The position numbers and the translations under genes were made by a program. Source: Paraburkholderia sp. DHOC27 (lineage in GTDB: Bacteria; Pseudomonadota; Gammaproteobacteria; Burkholderiales; Burkholderiaceae). From it: a stretch of DNA of 64,000 nt. This document shows positions 8,291-16,629 of the stretch, in pieces (positions within the stretch are counted from its first letter, which is position 1; each line of letters begins with the position of its first letter). Under the pieces are notes generated by a model. That model was not told the DNA's origin, made no database searches, and was given only the letters and a program-made list of their open reading frames with translations. The stretch is from the NCBI RefSeq assembly GCF_003429005.1, contig NZ_QVQV01000005.1:124113-188112 (forward strand), given 5' to 3'.

Positions 8291-8447
8291 CGCACTGCTC
8301 CTTGAAAGGCTTTGCTGGTGATCCGATTATTGCCGTGCGATGATGTCTCTCCCATGCACACTTCCGGACAGTTATCGCGGAACTGTGCAGTTGAAAAAGC
8401 TGACAGTTGCGAGACGCTGCGTCTCGCGTCGCGGAGCGCACCGCCCC

Positions 8448-9860
8448 ATGAAACTCGACATTGACCTCGACCGCGAGAACGGCGTGCCGCTCACCGAGCA
8501 GATCGTGAGCGGCGTCACCGCGTGGATTCGCTCGCGCGCGGCCCACCCGGGCGCCAAGCTGCCGTCCATCCGCCAGTTCGCGACGGACTACGGCGTGAGC
8601 CGCTTCCCGGTGATCGAAGCCTACGACCGGCTGGTCTCACTCGGCTATCTGGACTCGCGCCACGGCTCGGGCTTCTACGTGTCCGAACGGCAGCGCGGCA
8701 TGACGGGCGGCCAGGGCACCTCGGACCCGCGCCGCGCGGAAGAAGAAGCGGTGCATATTCTTCAGCAGTTCAATCACCCGGGCGAGAGCCTCAAACTCGG
8801 CAGCGGCTTCATTCCGGAAGCGTGGCGCGACATGGACAGTCTCGGCCAGGCCATCCGCCATGTGTCGCGAACGGACAGTGCCAGCCTGATCGATTACGCC
8901 ACCCAGCTCGGCAATCCCACGTTACGCGAACATCTGCAAGGCCGCATCGCGCAACTCGGCATCGAAGCCGAGGCGTCCCAGCTATTGATCACCAACGGTG
9001 CGAGCCAGGCGCTGGATCTGCTGATGCGCTACATGCTGAAGGCCGGCGATACGATGTTCGTCGAGGACCCCGGTTACTACAATCTGTACGGACTCCTGAA
9101 GCTGCACGGCGTGAACCTGGTCGGCATTCCGCGCACCCGCCAGGGTCCCGATCTCGACGTGCTGCAGGCGCAGTTGCGGCAGCATCGGCCGAAGCTGTTT
9201 TTCATCAACACGGTGTTTCATAACCCGACCGGTTCCACCGTTGCGCCGCAAGTGGCCTTTCGCCTGCTGCAACTCGCGCGCGAACACGGCTTCAGGATCG
9301 TCGAGGACGATATCTACGCCGACTTCCAGACCGACCTCACCGATCGCCTCGCCACCCTCGACCAGCTCGAAAACGTCATCTATATCGGTGGGCTCTCGAA
9401 GACGCTGTCGTCGTCGCTGCGCATCGGTTACGTGGTCGCGGATCGCGCCATCATCAAGGATCTCGCGGACATCAAGATGCTGACGAGCATCGGCGGTTCG
9501 CGCTTTGCCGAGGCCGTTGCCGTTGCGCTGCTCGAACGCGGCACCTACCGCAAATATCTGGAACGGCTGCGCAGACGCATGCGCGATGCGCTCGGCGCGA
9601 CGGTCCAGGCGCTCGAGGCAAATGGCTGGGAAGTCTTCGAACGGCCGCTTGGCGGCAAGTTCGTATGGGCACGCCTGCCGCAGGTGAGCGACTCGGCGCG
9701 GCTCGTCGAGTTCGGCGCGCCGCTCGGCGTGACAGTCGCGCCCGGCAGCTACTTCCGGCCCAATGCCGAGGTGAGTCCGTGGATCCGCATCAACGCGGCC
9801 TACGCCGGTGACCCGCGCGCACTGGCCTTTTTCGAGGCGGCGGCGCGACTCGAATCCTGA
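8448..9860 (+). CDS. MocR/PdxR-type regulator (GntR HTH plus aminotransferase domain)
   Basis: A PLP-binding transcription factor of 470 residues. The N-terminal GntR winged helix (about 5-75: PLTEQIVSGVTAWIRSRAA, LPSIRQFATDYGVSR) is joined to a fold-type I aminotransferase domain (about 110-465). The PLP-binding Lys is at about residue 318 in GGLSKTLSSSLRIGY, and the DDIYADF and NPTGSTV motifs are present. Such proteins usually sense PLP or an amino-acid adduct rather than transaminate. ATG 8448 starts the homologous sequence; an upstream ATG at 8340 would add non-conserved-looking residues. It is divergent from the DUF2917 gene and ends 27 bp before the DHA2 exporter, with which it may share a transcript. 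Confidence 0.92.
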   Translation: MKLDIDLDRENGVPLTEQIVSGVTAWIRSRAAHPGAKLPSIRQFATDYGVSRFPVIEAYDRLVSLGYLDSRHGSGFYVSERQRGMTGGQGTSDPRRAEEEAVHILQQFNHPGESLKLGSGFIPEAWRDMDSLGQAIRHVSRTDSASLIDYATQLGNPTLREHLQGRIAQLGIEAEASQLLITNGASQALDLLMRYMLKAGDTMFVEDPGYYNLYGLLKLHGVNLVGIPRTRQGPDLDVLQAQLRQHRPKLFFINTVFHNPTGSTVAPQVAFRLLQLAREHGFRIVEDDIYADFQTDLTDRLATLDQLENVIYIGGLSKTLSSSLRIGYVVADRAIIKDLADIKMLTSIGGSRFAEAVAVALLERGTYRKYLERLRRRMRDALGATVQALEANGWEVFERPLGGKFVWARLPQVSDSARLVEFGAPLGVTVAPGSYFRPNAEVSPWIRINAAYAGDPRALAFFEAAARLES

Positions 9861-9887
9861 ACGCACGGCGCGCTGGATTTACCTAGA

Positions 9888-11393
9888 ATGGAGCCTCCCC
9901 AGCCGTCCGGTGCGCGCGAGCAGCCGATCTCCATGTCCAATCCACCGACCGCCGCTTCAGCAACGCCTGCCACTCCCGCGCAACCTTCCGAGCGCGCCCT
10001 CATCGTGATGCTGTGGCTGGTCGCCACGGGCTTCTTCATGCAGACGCTCGATTCGACCATCGTCAACACGGCATTGCCCGCTATGGCGACGAGTCTCGGC
10101 GAATTGCCGTTGCGCATGCAGTCCGTGGTGATCGCCTACTCGTTGACGATGGCCGTCATGATCCCGGTATCCGGCTGGCTCGCGGACAAGCTCGGCACGC
10201 GCAAGGTGTTTTTCAGCGCCATCCTCGTGTTTACGATCGGCTCGCTGCTGTGTGCGAATGCGCAGACGCTCGATCAACTGGTCGTCTACCGCGTAATTCA
10301 GGGCGTGGGCGGCGCCATGTTGCTGCCGGTGGGACGGCTCGCCGTGCTGCGCACGTTTCCTGCCGAACGCTACCTGCCGGCGCTCGCCTTCGTGGCCATT
10401 CCGGGTTTGATCGGGCCGCTGCTCGGTCCGACTCTGGGCGGCTGGCTGATCAAGATTGCCTCGTGGCACTGGATCTTTCTCATCAACGTGCCGGTGGGCG
10501 TGATTGGCTGCGTGACCACCTTCATTTTCATGCGCGACAGTCGCAATCCGGACACCGCGAAGTTCGATCTGAAGGGCTATCTGCTGCTGGTGGTCGGTAT
10601 GGTGGCGATCTCGTTCGCGCTCGACGGACGCACCGAACTCGGCATCCAGCAAGCCACCGTGCTAGTGCTGCTGATCCTGAGTCTCGCGTGCTTCGTCGCC
10701 TACGGACTGCACGCGGTGCGCGAACCGCATCCGCTCTTCTCGCTCGATCTGTTCAAGATCCATACCTTCAGCGTAGGACTGCTCGGCAATCTGTTCGCGC
10801 GCATTGGCAGCGGCGCGATGCCGTATCTGATTCCGCTGCTGTTGCAGGTGAGTCTTGGTTATAGCGCCTTCGAAGCGGGCCTGATGATGCTGCCGGTCGC
10901 CGCCGCCGGCATGACCTCCAAACGTCTCGCCACCACGCTGATCACGCGCTACGGTTATCGGCGTGTACTCGTGACCAACACGGTACTGGTCGGCCTCGCC
11001 ATGACGAGCTTCGCGCTGACGAGCGCAGGACAACCGCTGTGGCTGCGCCTCGTCCAACTGGCGTTCTTTGGCGCGGTGAACTCCATGCAGTTCACCGCGA
11101 TGAACACGCTCACGCTCAAGGACCTGGGCACCGGCGGCGCGAGTAGCGGCAACAGCCTGTTTTCGCTGGTGCAGATGCTTTCGATGAGTCTCGGCGTCAC
11201 CGTGGCGGGCGCCCTGCTCGCCACCTTCACCGGTCTGATTCACAAGGTCACCGCCGCCAACACGCTGCCCGCGTTTCACGCGACCTTTCTGTGCGTGGGC
11301 ATCATCACCGCCTGCTCCTCGTGGATCTTTGCGCAGCTCTCCCCTGATATCCGCCGCGCCGTGAAGAAAACCGATCCGTCGGAACGGACCTGA
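9888..11393 (+). CDS. DHA2-family MFS drug exporter (EmrB/MdtD-like)
   Basis: A proton-driven efflux pump in the inner membrane, major facilitator superfamily, 14-helix DHA2 type. The first helix carries the family signature LDSTIVNTALP, followed by GWLADKLGTRKVF (motif A), then VIQGVGGAMLLPVGRL (motif B) and GPLLGPTLGGWL (motif C), a motif typical of exporters. Length is 501 residues from ATG 9888; an internal ATG at 9933 (MSNPP) is an alternative and only trims a Pro/Ala-rich cytoplasmic leader. The substrate is unknown; multidrug or metabolite export is likely. It lies 27 bp downstream of the MocR-type gene on the same strand, which suggests co-regulation. The C-terminus is charged and cytoplasmic. 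Confidence 0.92.
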   Translation: MEPPQPSGAREQPISMSNPPTAASATPATPAQPSERALIVMLWLVATGFFMQTLDSTIVNTALPAMATSLGELPLRMQSVVIAYSLTMAVMIPVSGWLADKLGTRKVFFSAILVFTIGSLLCANAQTLDQLVVYRVIQGVGGAMLLPVGRLAVLRTFPAERYLPALAFVAIPGLIGPLLGPTLGGWLIKIASWHWIFLINVPVGVIGCVTTFIFMRDSRNPDTAKFDLKGYLLLVVGMVAISFALDGRTELGIQQATVLVLLILSLACFVAYGLHAVREPHPLFSLDLFKIHTFSVGLLGNLFARIGSGAMPYLIPLLLQVSLGYSAFEAGLMMLPVAAAGMTSKRLATTLITRYGYRRVLVTNTVLVGLAMTSFALTSAGQPLWLRLVQLAFFGAVNSMQFTAMNTLTLKDLGTGGASSGNSLFSLVQMLSMSLGVTVAGALLATFTGLIHKVTAANTLPAFHATFLCVGIITACSSWIFAQLSPDIRRAVKKTDPSERT

Positions 11394-11652
11394 AAACGCC
11401 CTGACAGCGCGAACCATTTGATCCGCAAATGCGGTGCGGCGCGCACCACGGCTGTGCGAGCCGTAGCCGGGGCGCGCTTCCCGGCGCACAATGAGGCGGC
11501 AAGCCACGCTGCCTGCCGTACTACCCAGTGCGCGAAGTCCGAATCCGACCTGCGCATGGTTCTTGCTCGGTTTCATGCTTACCTATCCTGTAAACTGGCG
11601 CTTCACGCGCGCGTTATCGACGCAGCGCGGACCCTATACACACGACTGACAC

Positions 11653-12930
11653 ATGATGAGCATGATCGAACTCGATCCCCCCGGCTTCCAGCCACCACGC
11701 CCCGTGGCGGGTGACGACGGCTCGCGGCGCACCGTCCTGTACGGCGGCTACACGGTGTTCAGCGTGTTTCAGCCGGTATTTTCGGTGTCGCACCGGCGCG
11801 CGATCGGCTATCACGCGTCGCTGCGTGCGCGCGACGAACGCGGCCAGCAGGTGCCGTCCCATGAAGTTTTCACGCAGGCTGCGCGACGCGGCGATCTGCT
11901 CGAACTGGGGCGGCTTGCCGAATCGCTGCATCTCGGTAACTTCAATGCGTTCGACAGCCACGACGAATGGCTCTTTCTGAGCCTGCATCCCGCCGCGTTG
12001 ATGGATACCAGCTACGGCGACGCGCTGCTGGCCGGTCTGAAGGCGCTCGGCCTGCCGCCGCAGCGGGTGGTGCTCGAAGTGTCGGAGCAGGCCGGCGGCG
12101 AAACCACGCGTTTCGCGGAAATCGTGGACGCGTTGCGTAAATCGGGCTTTCTGATCGCGCTGGATGGCTTTGGCGCCAAGCATTCGAATATCGACCGCGT
12201 GTGGAATCTGCGGCCCGACATCGTCACGCTGGACCGCTGCATCCTGGCCCAAGCCAGCGAACACTCGCATATCGAACGCGTGTTGCCGGGCCTCGTGTCG
12301 TTGCTGCACGAGTCGGGGCAACTGGTGCTGATGGGCGGCCTCTCCACGGAGCGCGACGCGCTGATCGCGCTCGAATGCAATGTCGATTTCGTGCAGGGCG
12401 CCTATTTCGCCGGCCCGAGCGTCGAACCCGTGCAGCCGCAAGTGGCGGCTGGACTGATGGACGCGCTCTCCGCCGCGCTGCGCGAGCGCGTGGCCTGCCG
12501 CGAACGGGCACAGTCCACCCGTCTCGCGCCGTATCTGGCCGCGCTCGAAGCCGCGAGCGCGCAGCTCGTGGCGGGCGAATCGGTCGCCCAGGCCACGGCG
12601 CCGTTGCTCGCGCTCGGCGAAACGGCGCGCTGTTTCGTGCTGGATGGGTCGGGGCGGCAGATCGGCGACAACGTGCTGCCGTCCGGTCGCGCGTCGCAGC
12701 GCGCCAAGCGTTTCCGGCCGCTGCTGCATTCGGAAGGCGCGAGCTGGGAGCGCCGGCCGTATTTCATCGGCGCGATGCGCACGCCGGGGCGCGTGCATGT
12801 GACGCCGCCGTATCTGTCGATCAACGAAGCGCACCTGTGCGTGACCGCTTCGATCGCCGCGGAGACGCCGCACGGGATGCAGGTGCTATGCGTCGATATC
12901 AACTGGGAAGTTGCCGCACATCGCAACTAG
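11653..12930 (+). CDS. Degenerate EAL-domain protein with C-terminal sensor-like domain
   Basis: A 425-residue protein with an EAL (c-di-GMP phosphodiesterase) fold at about 35-265, but most catalytic residues are gone. The EAL triplet is HAS (54-56, GYHASLRA), the paired aspartates read DG (171-172), the DxVKID lysine is Thr (DIVTLD, 189-194), and the late AEG glutamate is Gly (LMGGLST). Only Glu142 (LEVSE) and the QGAYFAGP turn remain. It is therefore probably an inactive receptor or regulatory protein. After a helical linker, residues about 280-420 resemble a PDC/Cache-type domain (RPYF...GRVHVTPPYLSINE), a layout like Bacillus YkuI. No membrane segment is visible. Its 3' end overlaps the convergent sigma-factor gene by 45 bp. 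Confidence 0.85.
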   Translation: MMSMIELDPPGFQPPRPVAGDDGSRRTVLYGGYTVFSVFQPVFSVSHRRAIGYHASLRARDERGQQVPSHEVFTQAARRGDLLELGRLAESLHLGNFNAFDSHDEWLFLSLHPAALMDTSYGDALLAGLKALGLPPQRVVLEVSEQAGGETTRFAEIVDALRKSGFLIALDGFGAKHSNIDRVWNLRPDIVTLDRCILAQASEHSHIERVLPGLVSLLHESGQLVLMGGLSTERDALIALECNVDFVQGAYFAGPSVEPVQPQVAAGLMDALSAALRERVACRERAQSTRLAPYLAALEAASAQLVAGESVAQATAPLLALGETARCFVLDGSGRQIGDNVLPSGRASQRAKRFRPLLHSEGASWERRPYFIGAMRTPGRVHVTPPYLSINEAHLCVTASIAAETPHGMQVLCVDINWEVAAHRN

Positions 12931-13914
12931 AGCGCGCGGCGTCCGCCGGCTCACGCCCATGAGCAGCCGCCGGACCGCTGACAGTCCGTAGATGCGATTG
13001 GCGGCCATCAGATACGTGCCATTCGTGATGAGGCGCAGCGCCGTCATCTGGCCCGCGCGCTGTGTCACATCAAGGAGCGCAACGATCTCGCCGTCACGCA
13101 GGAGCGCCACGCCCTGCGCACCGTCGAGCCACATCGGCTCGGCACGATCCACCTGCGCCTCGGCATAGAACGAAGCCAGCATGGCCACCGTTTCATGCGG
13201 GGTTGTTGCCGCGACGGGCTCAGTAATGGATTTATTAGCGGGCTCAACAACAGGCTCATTAACAGGCCGGCTGAGCGGCTCCGGCAGATCCGTGACGACT
13301 TGCGGCGCGTCGCCGAACAGCGCCAACAATCCCACCGTATCCCGTTCTTCCAGCGCCGTGCGCAGTCGCTCGACCAGTCGGGCATGCGCGGCGGGCTCAG
13401 GGCGCTGCAACGGCTCGCCCGCCCGCTGCAACCGCTCCTTCGCGCGATGGACGATCTGCCTGCACGATGCCGGCGTGCGGTCCAGAATGCGTGCGATCTC
13501 CGCGTAGTCGCAATCGAAACCTTCGTGCAGCACGAAGGCCGCCCGCTCATCGGGCTTGAGACGCTCGAGCATTAGCATCAAACCGTACGACATCTGCGAC
13601 GAACGTAGCGCCAGCTCTTCCGCGGATGGCGCCGTCTCGTCGAGCCACCACTCCGGCAACCAGGGCGCGGTCTGCGTCGCGCGCTCGCGTTGCAGATGCC
13701 GCAAGCGGTCGATGGCCGCGCGCGTCGTGATCGTGGTCAGCCACGCCAGCGGCGTGTGGACCTCACGCGTGTCCGCGGCGTGCCATTTCAGCCAGACGTC
13801 CTGCATCACGTCTTCGGCTTCCGCACGACTGCCGAGCATCCGGTAGGCGAGCGCGAGCAGCCTGGCGCGCGCCGCTTCGAATGTGGATGCGTTGTCGGTT
13901 TCCTGTTCCCTCAT
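12886..13914 (-). CDS. sigJ: SigJ-type ECF sigma factor with SnoaL-like C-terminal domain
   Basis: An alternative RNA polymerase sigma factor of 342 residues, longer than a simple ECF factor. Region 2 lies at about 12-85 (LALAYRMLGSRAEAEDVMQD, TPLAWLTTITTRAAIDRLR), then a WLPEWW linker and region 4 at about 115-165 (ERAAFVLHEGFDCDYAEIAR, TPASCRQIVHRAKERL). The rest is a SnoaL/NTF2-like domain, which in ECF41-class factors controls activity in place of a separate anti-sigma factor. An insert at about 210-235 is rich in EPV units (PLSRPVNEPVVEPANKS). No anti-sigma gene is adjacent. In ECF41 systems a carboxymuconolactone-decarboxylase or oxidoreductase gene is the usual partner; none is visible here. 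It is divergent from clpP. Confidence 0.88.
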   Translation of the reverse strand: MREQETDNASTFEAARARLLALAYRMLGSRAEAEDVMQDVWLKWHAADTREVHTPLAWLTTITTRAAIDRLRHLQRERATQTAPWLPEWWLDETAPSAEELALRSSQMSYGLMLMLERLKPDERAAFVLHEGFDCDYAEIARILDRTPASCRQIVHRAKERLQRAGEPLQRPEPAAHARLVERLRTALEERDTVGLLALFGDAPQVVTDLPEPLSRPVNEPVVEPANKSITEPVAATTPHETVAMLASFYAEAQVDRAEPMWLDGAQGVALLRDGEIVALLDVTQRAGQMTALRLITNGTYLMAANRIYGLSAVRRLLMGVSRRTPRALVAMCGNFPVDIDA

Positions 13915-14215
13915 GCGTGCTGCTCCCAGAAACGTAAATGCGGCAGAGTGCTTCGATCAAACGCGGCGTGCGCAGGTGTTGCACGCGGCCCGGCTCGCAT
14001 CTTCCAGGCAGAAACCTGCCCGGCGTCAGAGTAAAACCCGCGCCCTCTCCAACCAGACGTTCGAGCCACCCATGTTGTGACAGGTGCGCCCAAAAATTCT
14101 TCTGTCACGCGGCGGTTCGCGCGCTCGTCATAGGGGCAATGGCATCAATGCCGCGTTGCGTGACGCGGCGCCATTCGATCTCTCCCCGCCACCACTTTCC
14201 GAACGCGAGACGCGC
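13915..14215. other. Divergent promoter region between sigJ and clpP
   Basis: A 301-bp gap between head-to-head genes. Open frames run through it on both strands but lack coding signals of their own. It must hold the promoters of both flanking genes; I cannot assign -35/-10 pairs with confidence. Confidence 0.4.
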
Positions 14216-14848
14216 ATGTACGCCAATCATTCCTCCATCACCGGCCTCGGCCTCGTTCCCACCGTCGTCGAACAGTCCGGGCGCGGCGAGCGCGCCTATG
14301 ACATCTACTCGCGCCTGTTGCGAGAACGGATCGTGTTCCTGGTGGGGCCGGTCAACGAACAGTCGGCGAGCGTGATCGTCGCCCAGCTGCTGTTCCTTGA
14401 ATCCGAGAATCCCGACAAGGATATTTCGTTTTATATTAACTCGCCCGGCGGCTCGGTCTACGATGGCCTTGCCATCTACGACACCATGCAGTTCATCAAG
14501 CCCGAAGTGTCGACGCTATGCACCGGATTCGCGGCCAGCATGGGCACGTTTCTGCTGAACGCGGGCCAGCGCGGCAAGCGTTATGCACTGCCCAACGCGC
14601 GCATCATGATCCATCAGCCCTCCGGCGGCGGTCAGGGCACCGCAGCCGATGTCGAAATCCGCGCGAAAGAGGTGCTGTATCTGCGTCACCGTTTGAACGC
14701 CATCACGGCCGAGCGCACCGGCCGCAGCATCGAGCAGGTCGCAAAGGACACCGATCGCGACAATTTCATGTCCGCCGAGGACGCGAAAGAATACGGCCTG
14801 ATCGACGATGTGCTGCAGACACGGGAGACCATTGGGCAGCAGCGCTAA
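14216..14848 (+). CDS. clpP: ClpP-family protease, stand-alone paralogue
   Basis: The proteolytic subunit of a Clp-type ATP-dependent protease, 210 residues, cytoplasmic. The catalytic triad is Ser108 (GFAASMGTFLL), His133 (RIMIHQPSGG) and Asp182 (DTDRDNFMS). The dimer and substrate loops (INSPGGSVYDGLAIYDTM) are typical. ATG 14216 begins the homologous sequence; the 44 residues available upstream look non-coding. No tig, clpX or lon lies alongside, so this is likely a second ClpP copy, and it reads GFAAS where the major ClpP normally has GQAAS. It would have to borrow ClpX or ClpA from elsewhere. The NYN-domain gene starts 106 bp downstream on the same strand. Confidence 0.93.
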   Translation: MYANHSSITGLGLVPTVVEQSGRGERAYDIYSRLLRERIVFLVGPVNEQSASVIVAQLLFLESENPDKDISFYINSPGGSVYDGLAIYDTMQFIKPEVSTLCTGFAASMGTFLLNAGQRGKRYALPNARIMIHQPSGGGQGTAADVEIRAKEVLYLRHRLNAITAERTGRSIEQVAKDTDRDNFMSAEDAKEYGLIDDVLQTRETIGQQR

Positions 14849-14954
14849 CGCCGAAGCCCGCGCACGCCCGAACACAAAACTGTTAACGGAGGACAGGAAT
14901 CGCTATCATGGTCGCAATCCGTCTGGTTCGACGGTCGCCTCATTGGAGAATTAC

Positions 14955-16451
14955 ATGGCGTCATCCAACGAAACGATCAGCATGGCGCTGTTCTGTGACT
15001 TCGAAAACGTCGCCCTCGGCGTGCGCGACGCGAAGTATGAAAAGTTCGATATCAAGCTGGTGCTGGAGCGTCTGTTGCTCAAGGGCAGCATCGTCGTCAA
15101 GAAGGCGTATTGCGACTGGGAGCGCTACAAAAGCTTCAAGGGGACCATGCACGAGGCCAATTTCGAGCTGATCGAAATTCCGCACGTGCGTCAGTCGGGC
15201 AAAAATTCCGCGGACATCCGGCTCGTGGTCGACGCGCTCGACCTCTGCTACACGAAATCGCACGTCAACACGTTCGTGATCATCAGCGGCGACTCCGACT
15301 TCTCGCCGCTTGTCTCGAAGCTGCGCGAAAACGCCAAGCAGGTGATTGGCGTGGGCGTGCAACAGTCCACCTCCGACCTGCTGATCGCCAATTGCGACGA
15401 GTTTATTTTCTACGACGATCTGGTGCGCGAAAGTCAGCGTAACGTCGTCAAACGCGAACCTGCACGGCCCGCGACCCAGCAGCAACCCGCGGCCAAACGC
15501 GCCCCCGATGAGCCGAAGCGCCCCAAGGAAGATCTGGAAACCCGCAAGACCAAGGCTGTCGAGATTGCCGTGCAAACCTTCGACGCACTCGCCTCAGAGC
15601 GCGGCGACAGCGGCAAGATCTGGGCCTCGGTGCTGAAGAACGCCATCAAGCGGCGCAAACCCGATTTCAACGAAACGTATTACGGCTTTCGCGCCTTCGG
15701 CAACCTGCTCGAAGAGGCGCAAGCGCGCGGCCTGCTCGAGTTTGGACGCGACGAGAAATCGGGCGCGTATGTGTATCGGAGCACCGCGGTGTCCGTGAGT
15801 GAAACCACAAGCGAATCGGCCAGTGAACCGTTGGAAGCGACGCAGGAAAACTCGCCTTCAGACAGCGCCGAGAGAAGCGAAGCGGGCGGCAGCAAGCAGC
15901 GCGACTCACGGCGGCGCGGACGCGGCAACCGCAGTGGCTCACGTGAGATGTCCGAGGCGCCGCAGGAGAGCACGCGTGAGGCAGCGGCAGTGCCCGTGCA
16001 CGAGGACCCCGCGCCAGCCGACGCGCCGCGCGAAATCCCCGTGTATGGCGGCAAAGTCTTCGCAGATGAAGATCACGAAGAAGATCAACTCGTGTTCGTC
16101 GCCGAGCAGGACGATCAGACGGCGCTGTTCGCGGCGGAGTCCGAGGCGGGTGAATCCGTCGAAGCGCAGGAGGCGGAAAGCGACACCGCCGATGTCGAGC
16201 CTGCGCCAGCCGCCCGGAAAACTCGCACGAGCCGCACGGGACGCACGAGTCGCAAGACCGCCGCGAAGAAAGCACAGCGGGTTGCCGAAACGCCTGCTGC
16301 GGAATCCACCGCAGAAAACGTCAGCGCGCAGCAACACGAACCGCAAGCCGAGGTGACGCCGGAAGCACCGGCACCCCGTAAAACGACCGCACGTAAGGCG
16401 CCGGCACGTAGTCGCCGGCCGCGTAAGGCAGCGGCCGCTGAAACGGAGTGA
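14955..16451 (+). CDS. NYN-domain protein with OST-HTH/LOTUS domain and long disordered tail
   Basis: A 498-residue putative ribonuclease or RNA-binding protein. Residues 8-155 form a NYN/PIN-like (LabA-type) nuclease domain with acidic residues at the expected places: Asp15 (FCDFENV), Asp87 (SADIRLVVDA), Asp113 and Asp115 (ISGDSDFSPL). After a Pro/Lys-rich linker, residues about 200-275 match the OST-HTH/LOTUS fold (GKIWASVLKNAIKRRKPDFN, YYGFRAFGNLLEEA). Residues 280-498 are predicted disordered, first acidic, then with Lys/Arg/Ala/Thr blocks (RKTRTSRTGRTSRKTAAKK) like nucleic-acid-binding tails. ATG 14955 has GGAGA about 9 bases upstream. NYN plus LOTUS is the layout of eukaryotic MARF1; the bacterial role is unknown. 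Confidence 0.9.
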   Translation: MASSNETISMALFCDFENVALGVRDAKYEKFDIKLVLERLLLKGSIVVKKAYCDWERYKSFKGTMHEANFELIEIPHVRQSGKNSADIRLVVDALDLCYTKSHVNTFVIISGDSDFSPLVSKLRENAKQVIGVGVQQSTSDLLIANCDEFIFYDDLVRESQRNVVKREPARPATQQQPAAKRAPDEPKRPKEDLETRKTKAVEIAVQTFDALASERGDSGKIWASVLKNAIKRRKPDFNETYYGFRAFGNLLEEAQARGLLEFGRDEKSGAYVYRSTAVSVSETTSESASEPLEATQENSPSDSAERSEAGGSKQRDSRRRGRGNRSGSREMSEAPQESTREAAAVPVHEDPAPADAPREIPVYGGKVFADEDHEEDQLVFVAEQDDQTALFAAESEAGESVEAQEAESDTADVEPAPAARKTRTSRTGRTSRKTAAKKAQRVAETPAAESTAENVSAQQHEPQAEVTPEAPAPRKTTARKAPARSRRPRKAAAAETE

Positions 16452-16577
16452 TCCATTGCGAGCGGTGCGCGAGCGGCATCGGCTTGACGTTCAGCCGCTC
16501 AAGCGTGGTACACCAGCGTAACGCGCCATGAATTCGCACCGCTGCGGCGTGCAGGAGAAACCTGAGTAGCAAAGCAA

Positions 16578-16603
16578 AACGGCGCGTCCCTGGACGCGCC
16601 GTT
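16578..16603. terminator. Bidirectional terminator between the NYN gene and the porin
   Basis: The stem is made of AACGGCGCGTCC and its complement around a very short loop. A-rich sequence lies before it and the region is between convergent genes, so it could serve both strands. Confidence 0.65.
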
Positions 16604-16629
16604 CGCCATCCCCCCACCGCTTGTCCCGC

